Below are positions 6,668 through 13,940 of a DNA stretch of 14,013 nucleotides, piece after piece. Positions within the stretch are counted from its first letter, which is position 1. Each line of letters starts with the position of its first letter. A program made the translations under genes and the position numbers. The notes under the pieces were generated by a model. The model worked only from the letters and a program-made list of their open reading frames with translations. It did no database searches and was not told where the DNA came from. Source of the DNA: Halomonas sp. (GTDB lineage Bacteria; Pseudomonadota; Gammaproteobacteria; Pseudomonadales; Halomonadaceae); contig PWIZ01000313.1 in assembly GCA_003560175.1 (NCBI GenBank), positions 1-14,013 of the forward strand, read 5' to 3'.

Positions 6668-9117
6668 TGGCGGGTCACCAGCTGCAACCGGTGGCGCAGG
6701 GTAGGGTCAAATAGCCGGCGCGAGTGGCCGGCGGCCTCGCAGAGACGGTCGTCGTAGACCAGTCGCTCCTTATCTCGCCACAACCAGCGCTCCCGCTCTA
6801 GGCTCTCCACCAGGTTGACGAACAGCCGGGTATCGAAGAACTCCGGGGCGTCACGCCCGGAGAGCAGCGCCAGGCGCTCGGCCAACTGACGCCCCTGGTC
6901 GGCCAGCGCCTCGGGGGTGAGCTTGCCGGGGCCGGCGTCGAGCAGCACGGTGAGCAGCAGGTAGCCACGCTCCAGCGACGGCTGCATCAGCTGGCCCAGC
7001 ATGTCGAGGCACTCGCCGGCGTCCAGGGGTTCCACGCGGCGCTGCCAACCCGTCTCGTCGTGCGCCAGCAGCCCCAGCTCGGTGAGCTCTCCCAGCATGG
7101 CGAAGAGTGCCTCGCGCAGGGAAATGGGCGGCTCAACCATCAGCTCTCGGGCAAGGATTGGCCAGCCCGGGGCCAGCAGCTTCTCCAGGTCATCAAGGTT
7201 GTGGTCTGGCTGATGGCGAAAGGCGAAGGCGGTGAGCCCGGCGAGGGCGAAGAGATGCAGGACGTTGTTGCGGTACCAGCCCAGCAGGGCAGACTGGGAA
7301 GCGTCGGCCAGCACGATGTTGCCCAGCGGGTGCGCGCGGTACTGCACCATGCCCAGCGCCAGGGCTTGGTCGATCCACTCCGCCGGTGTGCCCGGCGGCA
7401 GGCTGGCATGGGCGGCTCCGGGCAGGCGGCGCTGCAGCTCGGCGAGCAGGTCGAGCTGGCGCTCCAGTAGGCGTATTTCGATGGCGTGGTGGGGGGTGGC
7501 CAGCAGCGCCAGGGCCACCAGGTTGATGGGGTTGAGGGCCGCAGCGGCGTTGATGCGCCGGCACAGGGTCTCACCGAGCCGCGGCACTACCTCGTCGAGC
7601 CAGGCCGGGCGAGTCTCCCGGGAGTCTCGCCAGCCGCCGCCCACCTCGCCATCCAGGAAGCTGGCCAGCAGCAGCGGCTCGCCGACGTTGACCGAGACCC
7701 GGCCGAAGGGCTGGCGGATCTGGCGGAACACTCTCAGTAGGGCGAGCGGACTCTCCTTGCGCTTCTTGCCGCCGCGCAGCTCGCGCTGGTAGCTGGCACT
7801 CTCGATGATCCGCTCATAGCCGATATGGACCGGAATAAAGGCCAGCGGCCGGTGGTGGCCTTCCTTGGCACTGCGTAGAAAGGAACGCAGGGTCATGGCC
7901 AGCATGCCGGGGCGGGCCGGCAGCATGCGGCCGCTGCGTGAGCGCCCCCCTTCGATAAAGTACTCCAGCGGGTGACCCCGCGAGATCAGACGATGCAGGT
8001 AGGCGTTGAACACTGCCGTATAGAGACGGTTATCGCGGAAGCTGCGGCGCAGGAAGAAGGCGCCCCCGCGGCGCAGCAGCGGGCCGATCAGCGGCATGTC
8101 GAGGTTGCACCCGGCGGCGACGTGGGGTGGCATCAGTCCATCGTGGTAGAGCACATAGGAGAGCAGCAGATAGTCGATGTGGCTACGGTGACAGGGCACA
8201 TAGACTAGGGTGTGGTCGCCCGCCAGGGCCTTGACCCGCTCCAGTCCCCGCACGTCGACCCCATCGTAGAGGCGGTTCCACAGCCGCCTCAGCAGACCGT
8301 CCATGAAGCGCAGCACCGGGTAAGTCATGTTGGAGGCGATCTCGCGGCCGTAGCGCAGGGCGCGACGTTGCAGGCGCTCCGCGGAGGGGCGCCCCTCCGC
8401 GGCCAGCGCCTCGACCACCTCGCGCACCTCGGGGCTTCTGGCCACCCCTTCGATGAGAGTGCGGCGGTGGGAGAGATCGGGGCCCAGTACTCGGGTGCGC
8501 ACCCGGCGGAAGTGCACGCGCAATAGTCGTGCGGCCTTGCGGTTGGTCAGCCTGGCGTCCTCTTCGGAGGCGCCAGGCAGGTCGCCAAGGTGCAGCGGGG
8601 CACCGAAGTGCACTTCCACGCTGCGACGATTAACCAGCACCGAGAGCAGGCGGCGCAGCCGTCCGGTGAGCTGCCAGCTATCCGCGGCGAGCATCCGCCA
8701 GAAGCCGAACCGCTTGCCGGGCGCGCGCCCCCAGAAGATGCTCACCGGGACCAGCTGGACCTCTTGACCGTCCTCGGCCAGGCGCTGTTCGATCAGCGGC
8801 CGAAAGGGAGCCTCGGGCCGAGGGCGGCGCCGCCACAGCCGGCGTTGCAGAGCCGGCAGGGCGAGGCAGGCCGCCACCTCCACCTGGCCGATTCGTCGAC
8901 GTCCGCCCGCCAGGGGCAGGCCGTGCTGGCGGGTCAGGGAGGCCAGCAGCCAGGTGTCGCTGATGGCCGGGCGCGGCAGTACGTAGAGCACCGGCAGGTT
9001 CGATTCGAGCTTCAGCGCCTCGGGGGCGGGCTCGATCAAGCGCGGCTTGACCCAGGCGGCGATCAGCCAGGCCATCAGCGCACGCAATGGGGTGGTGAGA
9101 AGGTGACGCAAGGCCAT
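6661..9117 (-). CDS. plsB: Glycerol-3-phosphate 1-O-acyltransferase PlsB
   Basis: PlsB is an inner-membrane-associated enzyme that acylates position 1 of glycerol-3-phosphate, the first committed step of phospholipid synthesis. The 818-residue product (E. coli 807) carries the acyltransferase blocks in order. They are HRSHID with the HX4D catalytic pair H310/D315, the GAFFLRRSF block at 352-360, YFIEGGRSRSGR at 386-397 (substrate binding) and IPVHIGYE at 428-435. The conserved NRLYDGV precedes the first block, and the C-terminal half has the family's APEFFD and YYRNN-like (here WYRNN) segments. The ATG at 9117 is the first available start and has only a weak Shine-Dalgarno. The gene is divergent from the cls-like gene (95 bp apart) and convergent with rsmJ. 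Confidence 0.97.
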   Translation of the reverse strand: MALRHLLTTPLRALMAWLIAAWVKPRLIEPAPEALKLESNLPVLYVLPRPAISDTWLLASLTRQHGLPLAGGRRRIGQVEVAACLALPALQRRLWRRRPRPEAPFRPLIEQRLAEDGQEVQLVPVSIFWGRAPGKRFGFWRMLAADSWQLTGRLRRLLSVLVNRRSVEVHFGAPLHLGDLPGASEEDARLTNRKAARLLRVHFRRVRTRVLGPDLSHRRTLIEGVARSPEVREVVEALAAEGRPSAERLQRRALRYGREIASNMTYPVLRFMDGLLRRLWNRLYDGVDVRGLERVKALAGDHTLVYVPCHRSHIDYLLLSYVLYHDGLMPPHVAAGCNLDMPLIGPLLRRGGAFFLRRSFRDNRLYTAVFNAYLHRLISRGHPLEYFIEGGRSRSGRMLPARPGMLAMTLRSFLRSAKEGHHRPLAFIPVHIGYERIIESASYQRELRGGKKRKESPLALLRVFRQIRQPFGRVSVNVGEPLLLASFLDGEVGGGWRDSRETRPAWLDEVVPRLGETLCRRINAAAALNPINLVALALLATPHHAIEIRLLERQLDLLAELQRRLPGAAHASLPPGTPAEWIDQALALGMVQYRAHPLGNIVLADASQSALLGWYRNNVLHLFALAGLTAFAFRHQPDHNLDDLEKLLAPGWPILARELMVEPPISLREALFAMLGELTELGLLAHDETGWQRRVEPLDAGECLDMLGQLMQPSLERGYLLLTVLLDAGPGKLTPEALADQGRQLAERLALLSGRDAPEFFDTRLFVNLVESLERERWLWRDKERLVYDDRLCEAAGHSRRLFDPTLRHRLQLVTRQG

Positions 9118-9154
9118 CCGCTTGCCCCGAGGTAGAAAAGTGGAAGAAAAGGCC

Positions 9155-9184
9155 AGTATAGTCGTCGGGCAGGCTTTGGGTCAG
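9155..9184 (-). promoter_or_regulatory. Candidate sigma70 promoter for plsB
   Basis: On the minus strand, CTGACC (9179-9184) and TATACT (9155-9160) are separated by 18 bp. The -10 matches 5 of 6 and the -35 matches 4 of 6. The leader to plsB would be about 30 nt. On the plus strand TATAGT (9157-9162) overlaps the same bases and could serve the cls-like gene, though no good -35 is visible for it. Confidence 0.5.
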
Positions 9185-9212
9185 GCCTGCGGCCGAGGAC
9201 AGGGAGTCTGCC

Positions 9213-10334
9213 ATGCATGGTATCTGGAGAGAGGGCAACCACTTCGAGCTGTTGCCCGAGGCGAGTCGCTTCCTGCCGGCCATGTTCGAGGCGTTGGAAA
9301 GTGCCGATTCATCGATCTTGATCGAGCTCTATCTGATGGAGTCGGGGCGTCTGGCCTCGGCGATGATCGGTGCCCTGGTAAAAGCCGCGGAGCGCGGCGT
9401 CACGGTGATGTTGATGCTCGATGGCTACGGTGCCATGGGACTCTCTAGCGAGGACCGCGAGCGTCTGGAAACGGGCGGTGTGGCGCTGCGTTTCTTCAAT
9501 CCACTGGGCTTCCACTCCCTGGCCCGTAACCTGACCCGGGACCATCGCAAGCTGGTGGTGGTGGATGGTCGGGTCGCCTTCACCGGGGGGTTCGGCGTCG
9601 TGGACGAGTTCCTCGACGCCTGGTACGAGGTGGCCATGCGGATCGAGGGACCGGTGGTGGCCGATTGGGTGCGGCTGTTCTGTCGCTTGTGGGACTCGCC
9701 GCTGACTCGCGGCAGTGGTGCCTCGGAGCTGGTGCATGGGTTGGCCACCGAGACTCGCCAGGCGGAGGGCTACCGGGGCATGACCGGGCGGGTGGTGTGG
9801 GGTCAGGGCTATCGCTACCAGGCCATTCGTCATTCACTGCATCGCCAGGTCTCCGGCGCCCGCCAGCGCATCTGGATCTGCACGCCCTACTTCGCGCCCA
9901 CCTTCAGCCTGCGCCTGCGCCTGGCCCGGGCCGCCCGGCGGGGCGTGGATGTGCGGCTGCTGCTGCCGGGCGACGTCCATGACCACCCCGGGGTGCGCTA
10001 CGCCGGCCAGCGCTTCTATGGCCGGCTGCTCAAGGCCGGGGTGCGCATTCACGAGTTTCAGCCCAACTTCATTCACGCCAAGTTTTCGCTGATCGATGAC
10101 TGGGTCAGCCTGGGCTCCTGCAACTTCGACCACTGGAGCCTGCACTGGAACCTGGAGGCCAACCAGGAGGTGGCCGATCGACGCCTTGCGGCCGAGGTGG
10201 CCGAGCTTTTCGAGCGCAACTTCGCCGCGAGCCACGAGATCGATCTTCAGGCCTGGGCCCGGCGCCCGCGCTGGCAGCGCCTCAAGGAGTGGCTTTTCGG
10301 CAGCCTGGATGGAATGCTGACCCGTCTCAGATGA
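9213..10334 (+). CDS. clsB: Cardiolipin synthase B-like phospholipase D-family protein
   Basis: The protein has two HKD phosphatidyltransferase motifs: HRKLVVVD (H111, K113, D118) followed by GG at 125-126, and HAKFSLID (H288, K290, D295) followed by GSCNFD (301-306). The start WREGNHFELL closely resembles E. coli ClsB (YbhO), and the spacing of the two motifs and the NLEANQEV segment also fit. ClsB-type enzymes make cardiolipin from phosphatidylglycerol and can also use other alcohol acceptors, so the exact substrate here is not certain. At 373 residues it is shorter than E. coli ClsB (413), which extends further at the C-terminus, and it lacks the two N-terminal membrane helices of ClsA. 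AGGGAG at 9201-9206 lies 6 nt before the ATG. Its location head-to-head with plsB supports a role in membrane phospholipid synthesis. Confidence 0.87.
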   Translation: MHGIWREGNHFELLPEASRFLPAMFEALESADSSILIELYLMESGRLASAMIGALVKAAERGVTVMLMLDGYGAMGLSSEDRERLETGGVALRFFNPLGFHSLARNLTRDHRKLVVVDGRVAFTGGFGVVDEFLDAWYEVAMRIEGPVVADWVRLFCRLWDSPLTRGSGASELVHGLATETRQAEGYRGMTGRVVWGQGYRYQAIRHSLHRQVSGARQRIWICTPYFAPTFSLRLRLARAARRGVDVRLLLPGDVHDHPGVRYAGQRFYGRLLKAGVRIHEFQPNFIHAKFSLIDDWVSLGSCNFDHWSLHWNLEANQEVADRRLAAEVAELFERNFAASHEIDLQAWARRPRWQRLKEWLFGSLDGMLTRLR

Positions 10335-10355
10335 GCTTACGGCTTACGGCTTACG
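10335..10355. repeat. Three tandem 7-bp repeats carrying TAA stops in all three minus-strand frames
   Basis: GCTTACG is repeated exactly at 10335-10341, 10342-10348 and 10349-10355, immediately after the cls-like TGA (10332-10334). Each unit contains TTA, which reads TAA on the minus strand. Because 7 is not a multiple of 3, the three stops fall in the three different frames. The second one (10344-10346) ends the YecA-like gene. Confidence 0.9.
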
Positions 10356-10982
10356 GCGCCCGGCGGGCTTCTTCTTGCGTGGTATCGGCTTGGGGGTCTC
10401 TGGCGGCACGCGATAGTGCAGGTAGAGATCCAGCACCAGCTCGGGAAGCTGGCGTACCAGGCCCTCCAGACGCGTGCCGTCACCGACGAACTCGGCCATG
10501 TCGGGCTCTTCCTCGAACAGCCCAGAGAGCGCCATGAAGGGCAGCAGCAGGGTGGCGGCGGCCTCCTCGTCCTCCTCGAACCAGGCGGCCTCGTCCAGGA
10601 ACACCCCCTCCATGAAGCCGGCGCACCAGTCGCCGATGGGTGTCTCCTCGGCGGGCAGGTCGTCCAGGGTAAGCTCGAAGGGTAGCTCCGGCAGCTGCCC
10701 CTGCTCCAGGGCGGCGATGGCATTGCGTCGCAGCTCGTCGAGCAGCCCGAGGATCTCTTCACGCTCGCGGGTATCATGGAAATCTGGCTCGCCCTGGAAC
10801 AGCTCCGCCACCCAGGTGGCCGGGTCAGTCTCGCTGGGTGCCACCGCCAGGGCCACCAGGAAACCGTGGCTGCCGATGAGATCCAGAGCATCCTCGCCGA
10901 CCCGGTCGGAGGCCAGGAAATCGTCGAGGCGGTCGAGCTGGTCGTCGTCGAGCAGGGGTTCGGGCTGGGGGGTATCGGACAT
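10344..10982 (-). CDS. YecA/YgfB-family (UPF0149) protein
   Basis: The 212-residue product matches the general pattern of the YecA/YgfB family: an N-terminal LDDFL segment, the GSHGFLVALAVAP stretch where family members have the HGLLTA-type motif, PATWVAELF, and the central GDWCAGFMEGV (117-127). No enzymatic role is known for most members; E. coli YgfB has been linked to regulation in related bacteria. Unlike E. coli YecA there is no C-terminal SEC-C zinc motif. The very acidic body instead ends in a basic tail (PRKKKPAGRRKP, 201-212). The frame is open to 11249, but an earlier start would overlap the divergent sprT; the ATG at 10982 gives MSDTPQPEPLLDDDQ, with a weak GAGAG upstream. It stops inside the tandem 7-bp repeat. 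Confidence 0.8.
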   Translation of the reverse strand: MSDTPQPEPLLDDDQLDRLDDFLASDRVGEDALDLIGSHGFLVALAVAPSETDPATWVAELFQGEPDFHDTREREEILGLLDELRRNAIAALEQGQLPELPFELTLDDLPAEETPIGDWCAGFMEGVFLDEAAWFEEDEEAAATLLLPFMALSGLFEEEPDMAEFVGDGTRLEGLVRQLPELVLDLYLHYRVPPETPKPIPRKKKPAGRRKP

Positions 10983-11010
10983 CGTCACTCTCGTACTTTC
11001 GCATTTTCGC

Positions 11011-11017
11011 GGGGGGG
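11011..11017 (+). repeat. G7 tract in the divergent YecA-like/sprT promoter region
   Basis: Seven consecutive G residues, followed by CGGG, lie in the 83-bp region between the two divergent start codons. The position would fall in the leader or promoter of the minus-strand gene. Length variation by slippage is possible but not shown. Confidence 0.6.
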
Positions 11018-11028
11018 CGGGTCGGTAC

Positions 11029-11057
11029 TTTACGCCTGGCAGACGAGAGGCCATTCT
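11029..11057 (+). promoter_or_regulatory. Weak candidate promoter for sprT
   Basis: TTTACG (11029-11034) and CATTCT (11052-11057) are 17 bp apart, matching 4 of 6 and 3 of 6. The start point would be at about 11064, within two bases of the sprT ATG. No Shine-Dalgarno is visible before that ATG, so a leaderless or near-leaderless transcript is possible. Confidence 0.25.
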
Positions 11058-11065
11058 AGCACCCC

Positions 11066-11620
11066 ATGAACCGACCCGCGCTGCCCACTCCCGACCTCGT
11101 CCACCTCGCCACCCTGGAGGGGGAAGCACTGCTTGCTGCCCTGCATGAGAGGGTGGAGGCTGCCTGGTGTCTGTGCCACGAGGTGTATCCGGGACTGCCG
11201 CGGCCCCGGGTGTGGTGCGACCTGCGCGGCAAGTGTGCCGGCCAGGCACATTTCGGGCGCGGTGGACTACGCTTTAATCCGGTGCTCTACGCCGAGAACC
11301 GTCGCGAGTTCCTGGTGGAGGTGGTGCCCCACGAGATGGCTCACTGGCTGATTTACCATCTGGAGGATGGGTGCCGGACTCGTCCCCATGGTCGTGAGTG
11401 GCAAACGGTGATGCGTGGGTTGTTCGGCCTGGCGCCTCGCGCGACTCATCATTTCGATACCGGGCGCGCCAGTCCCGCGCCACACCGCTATGCCTGCGAC
11501 TGTCGCGAGCATACGTTCAGCACTCGGCGCCATACGCTGGCGCAGCAGGGGCAGCGCTACCGTTGCCGCCACTGTGCTCAGACCTTGGTCTATCTTGGCC
11601 TGGAGGTGTTTGAAAGTTAG
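11066..11620 (+). CDS. sprT: SprT-family zinc metalloprotease-like protein
   Basis: The 184-residue protein (E. coli SprT 165) has the zinc metalloprotease signature VVPHEMAHWL, giving HExxH at residues 89-93, and a downstream PHGREW (His108) that supplies the usual third ligand. It ends in a zinc-ribbon-like module with C144/C146 and C167/C170. RLNPVL-type sequence (here RFNPVL, 69-74) before the active site is also typical. The fold is shared with eukaryotic Spartan DNA-protein crosslink proteases; the physiological role of bacterial SprT is poorly defined, so protease activity on crosslinks is inference. The start at 11066 has no Shine-Dalgarno. It is divergent from the YecA-like gene, and no clear terminator follows in the next 60 bp, which are unusually AT-rich. 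Confidence 0.92.
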   Translation: MNRPALPTPDLVHLATLEGEALLAALHERVEAAWCLCHEVYPGLPRPRVWCDLRGKCAGQAHFGRGGLRFNPVLYAENRREFLVEVVPHEMAHWLIYHLEDGCRTRPHGREWQTVMRGLFGLAPRATHHFDTGRASPAPHRYACDCREHTFSTRRHTLAQQGQRYRCRHCAQTLVYLGLEVFES

Positions 11621-11729
11621 GCTTAACCCATTGTTATTAATAGTAAAAATGCTCATACCAATGTCTAAGTGGAAGTAGTGTCGGGCGGGGGTATGCTGAG
11701 CCCACCCTAAATGGCGCTGGCCGTCTCCA

Positions 11730-11735
11730 TATAAT
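11730..11735 (+). promoter_or_regulatory. Consensus -10 box upstream of acs
   Basis: TATAAT is an exact -10 match 64 bp before the acs ATG, predicting a leader near 57 nt. There is no recognisable -35 box (CTAAAT at 17-bp spacing), which suggests dependence on an activator. The 178-bp gap (11621-11798) also holds an AT-rich stretch at 11622-11680 and a G-rich then C-rich segment (about 11683-11707) with imperfect symmetry. Confidence 0.5.
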
Positions 11736-11798
11736 CCCAAACAAGGTTGGCTGGCTTCAATCACCCGACGGGGCCATACCTACTACAGAGGCACTTCC

Positions 11799-13751
11799 AT
11801 GACTGAACAACATCAAAATGTCTATCCGGTACAAGATGATATCGCCGCCAAGACCTGGGCCGACAAGGCCACCTATCAGGCGATGTACCAGCAGTCCGTG
11901 GACGATCCGGACGCCTTCTGGGCCGAGCAGGCCAAGCGCGTCGACTGGGTCAAGGCGCCCACCAAGATCAAGCACACCAGCTTCGATTCGCACAGCGTGG
12001 ATATTCGCTGGTATGAGGATGGTACCCTCAATGCCAGCTTCAACTGCCTCGATCGTCATCTCGAGACGCGCGGCGACCAGACCGCCATCATCTGGGAGGG
12101 CGACGCCCCCGATGAGTCAGAGCACATCACCTATCGCGACCTTCATGAGCGCACCTGCAAGATGGCCAACGCTCTGAAAGAGCTGGGTATCGGCAAGGGC
12201 GACGTCGTCACCCTCTACATGCCGATGATTCCCGAGGCCGCCGTGGCCATGCTGGCCTGCGCCCGCATCGGTGCCGTGCACTCCGTGGTCTTCGGCGGCT
12301 TCTCGCCGGATGCCCTGGCCCAGCGCCTGGTTGGCGCCAACTCCAAGCTGGTGATCACCGCCGACGAGTCTGTGCGCGGTGGCAAGCAGGTGCCGCTCAA
12401 GGACAACGTCGATGCCGCCTTGACCCGTCCGGGCACCGAGGTGTGCCAGAACGTGCTGGTGGTCAAGCGCACCGGCGGCGATATCGAGTGGAAGGAGGGC
12501 CGTGACGTCTGGTATGGCGATCTGGTCGCGGAGCAGTCCGCCGATTGCCCGGCCGAGGAGATGAACGCCGAGGATCCGCTGTTCATCCTCTACACCTCCG
12601 GTTCCACCGGCGCGCCCAAGGGCCTTAAGCACACCACCGGCGGCTACCTGGTCTACGCCAGCCTGACCCACCAGTATGTCTTCGACTATCAGGACGGTGA
12701 AGTCTACTGGTGCACCGCGGACGTGGGCTGGGTCACCGGGCACAGTTACATCATCTATGGCCCGCTGGCCAACGGCGCCACCACCCTGATGTTTGAGGGC
12801 GTGCCCAACTACCCATCCCATGGCCGCATGGGCGAGATCGTCGACAAGCACAAGGTGAATATCCTCTACACCGCCCCGACGGCGATCCGTGCCCTGCGAG
12901 CTCACGGCGACGACGTCATGAGCTCTAGCACTCGGGAGTCCCTGCGCATCCTCGGGTCAGTGGGTGAGCCCATCAATCCCGAGGCCTGGGAGTGGTACTA
13001 CCGTGTGATCGGCAACTCGAAGTGCCCTATCGTCGATACCTGGTGGCAAACCGAGAACGGCGGCATCCTGATTTCTCCGCTCCCCGGTGCCATTGATCTC
13101 AAGCCCGGCTCGGCTACCCTGCCGTTCTTCGGCGTTCAGCCCGGCATCGTCGATGGTCAGGGTAACGTGCTGGAGGGGGTCGCCGAAGGGAGCCTGGTGA
13201 TCCTGGACGCCTGGCCGGGTATCGCTCGCTCGATCTGGGGCGATCACGAGCGCTTCACGCAGACCTACTTCTCCACCTACCCTGGCGTCTACTTCACGGG
13301 CGACGGTGCCCGCCGCGACGAAGATGGCTACTACTGGATAACCGGCCGCGTCGATGATGTGCTCAACGTCTCCGGCCACCGCATGGGTACCGCCGAGATC
13401 GAGTCGGCGCTGGTGGCCCACGACGCCGTGGCCGAGGCTGCCGTGGTGGGCTTCCCCCATGACATCAAGGGCCAGGGCATCTATATCTATGTCACGCTCA
13501 ACGATGGCTTCACGCCCAGTGATGAGCTGAAAAAAGAGCTGGTCAAGTGGGTTCGCACCGAGATCGGCCCGATCGCCTCGCCTGATGTGATCCAGTGGGC
13601 CAATGACCTGCCCAAGACCCGCTCCGGCAAGATCATGCGCCGCATCCTGCGCAAGATCGCCGCCAACGAGTGCGACGGCCTGGGGGACACCAGCACCCTG
13701 GCCGATCCGAGCGTGGTCGATGAGCTGATCGAGAACCGCGCCGTTCGCTGA
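11799..13751 (+). CDS. acs: Acetyl-CoA synthetase (AMP-forming)
   Basis: Acs activates acetate to acetyl-CoA through acetyl-AMP, consuming ATP and releasing AMP and pyrophosphate; it is the high-affinity acetate-scavenging enzyme. The 650-residue product (E. coli 652) has the adenylate-forming P-loop [11 protein letters not shown] (265-275), the acetate-pocket motif WWQTE (415-419), the hinge region [20 protein letters not shown], and [11 protein letters not shown] near the C-terminus. K611 in the latter is the lysine acetylated in Salmonella Acs by Pat, so post-translational control is plausible. AGAGG at 11787-11791 is 7 nt before the ATG. A strong terminator ends it as a single-gene unit, and a LuxR-type response regulator gene starts 190 bp further on. 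Confidence 0.98.
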   Translation: MTEQHQNVYPVQDDIAAKTWADKATYQAMYQQSVDDPDAFWAEQAKRVDWVKAPTKIKHTSFDSHSVDIRWYEDGTLNASFNCLDRHLETRGDQTAIIWEGDAPDESEHITYRDLHERTCKMANALKELGIGKGDVVTLYMPMIPEAAVAMLACARIGAVHSVVFGGFSPDALAQRLVGANSKLVITADESVRGGKQVPLKDNVDAALTRPGTEVCQNVLVVKRTGGDIEWKEGRDVWYGDLVAEQSADCPAEEMNAEDPLFILYTSGSTGAPKGLKHTTGGYLVYASLTHQYVFDYQDGEVYWCTADVGWVTGHSYIIYGPLANGATTLMFEGVPNYPSHGRMGEIVDKHKVNILYTAPTAIRALRAHGDDVMSSSTRESLRILGSVGEPINPEAWEWYYRVIGNSKCPIVDTWWQTENGGILISPLPGAIDLKPGSATLPFFGVQPGIVDGQGNVLEGVAEGSLVILDAWPGIARSIWGDHERFTQTYFSTYPGVYFTGDGARRDEDGYYWITGRVDDVLNVSGHRMGTAEIESALVAHDAVAEAAVVGFPHDIKGQGIYIYVTLNDGFTPSDELKKELVKWVRTEIGPIASPDVIQWANDLPKTRSGKIMRRILRKIAANECDGLGDTSTLADPSVVDELIENRAVR

Positions 13752-13776
13752 TATGCGCTTCGCTGCTCCCTTGCAG

Positions 13777-13801
13777 AGCCGGCCTTCGTGGCCGGCTTTT
13801 T
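13777..13801 (+). terminator. Strong rho-independent terminator after acs
   Basis: The stem AGCCGGCC (13777-13784) pairs with GGCCGGCT (13790-13797) around a TTCGT loop and runs into TTTTT (13797-13801). It lies 26 bp after the acs stop. This is the best-formed intrinsic terminator in the window. Confidence 0.92.
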
Positions 13802-13817
13802 ACGCCTACTCGATAAT

Positions 13818-13829
13818 ATTGTCGACAAT
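13818..13829. repeat. 12-bp perfect palindrome between acs and the response regulator gene
   Basis: ATTGTCGACAAT is perfectly palindromic and lies 17 bp after the acs terminator and about 110 bp upstream of the regulator start codon. It has the form of a dimeric regulator site. No partner is identified. Confidence 0.45.
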
Positions 13830-13861
13830 GCTGTCGGGGCGCTTGGGAATAGGCTCTACCA

Positions 13862-13890
13862 TGGGGTAACATGCCCCACAGTCATATAAG
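13862..13890 (+). promoter_or_regulatory. Candidate promoter and symmetric site for the response regulator gene
   Basis: TATAAG (13885-13890) is a 5-of-6 match to a -10 box, about 50 bp before the start codon. Where the -35 should be there is an inverted repeat, TGGGG (13862-13866) and CCCCA (13874-13878) with a 7-nt spacer, instead of a good -35 box. An activator or autoregulatory site is inferred. An alternative pair, TTGGGA and TAACAT with 18-bp spacing, lies just upstream. Confidence 0.3.
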
Positions 13891-13940
13891 ACCCCGAGTG
13901 GCGGTCCACGCCCGCTGCCAGAGGAACCGGAGGAGAATCC

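Noticed and set aside
10983..11249. N-terminal extension of the YecA-like frame up to 11249
   Set aside because: The extra 89 residues are Arg/Gly/Pro-rich, unlike the family, and would overlap the divergent sprT gene; the ATG at 10982 gives a normal start.
11683..11707. Possible sprT terminator (GGGCGGG pairing with CCCACCC)
   Set aside because: The stem has a central mismatch and no T tract follows, so it is weak as a terminator; noted only as a symmetric segment upstream of acs.
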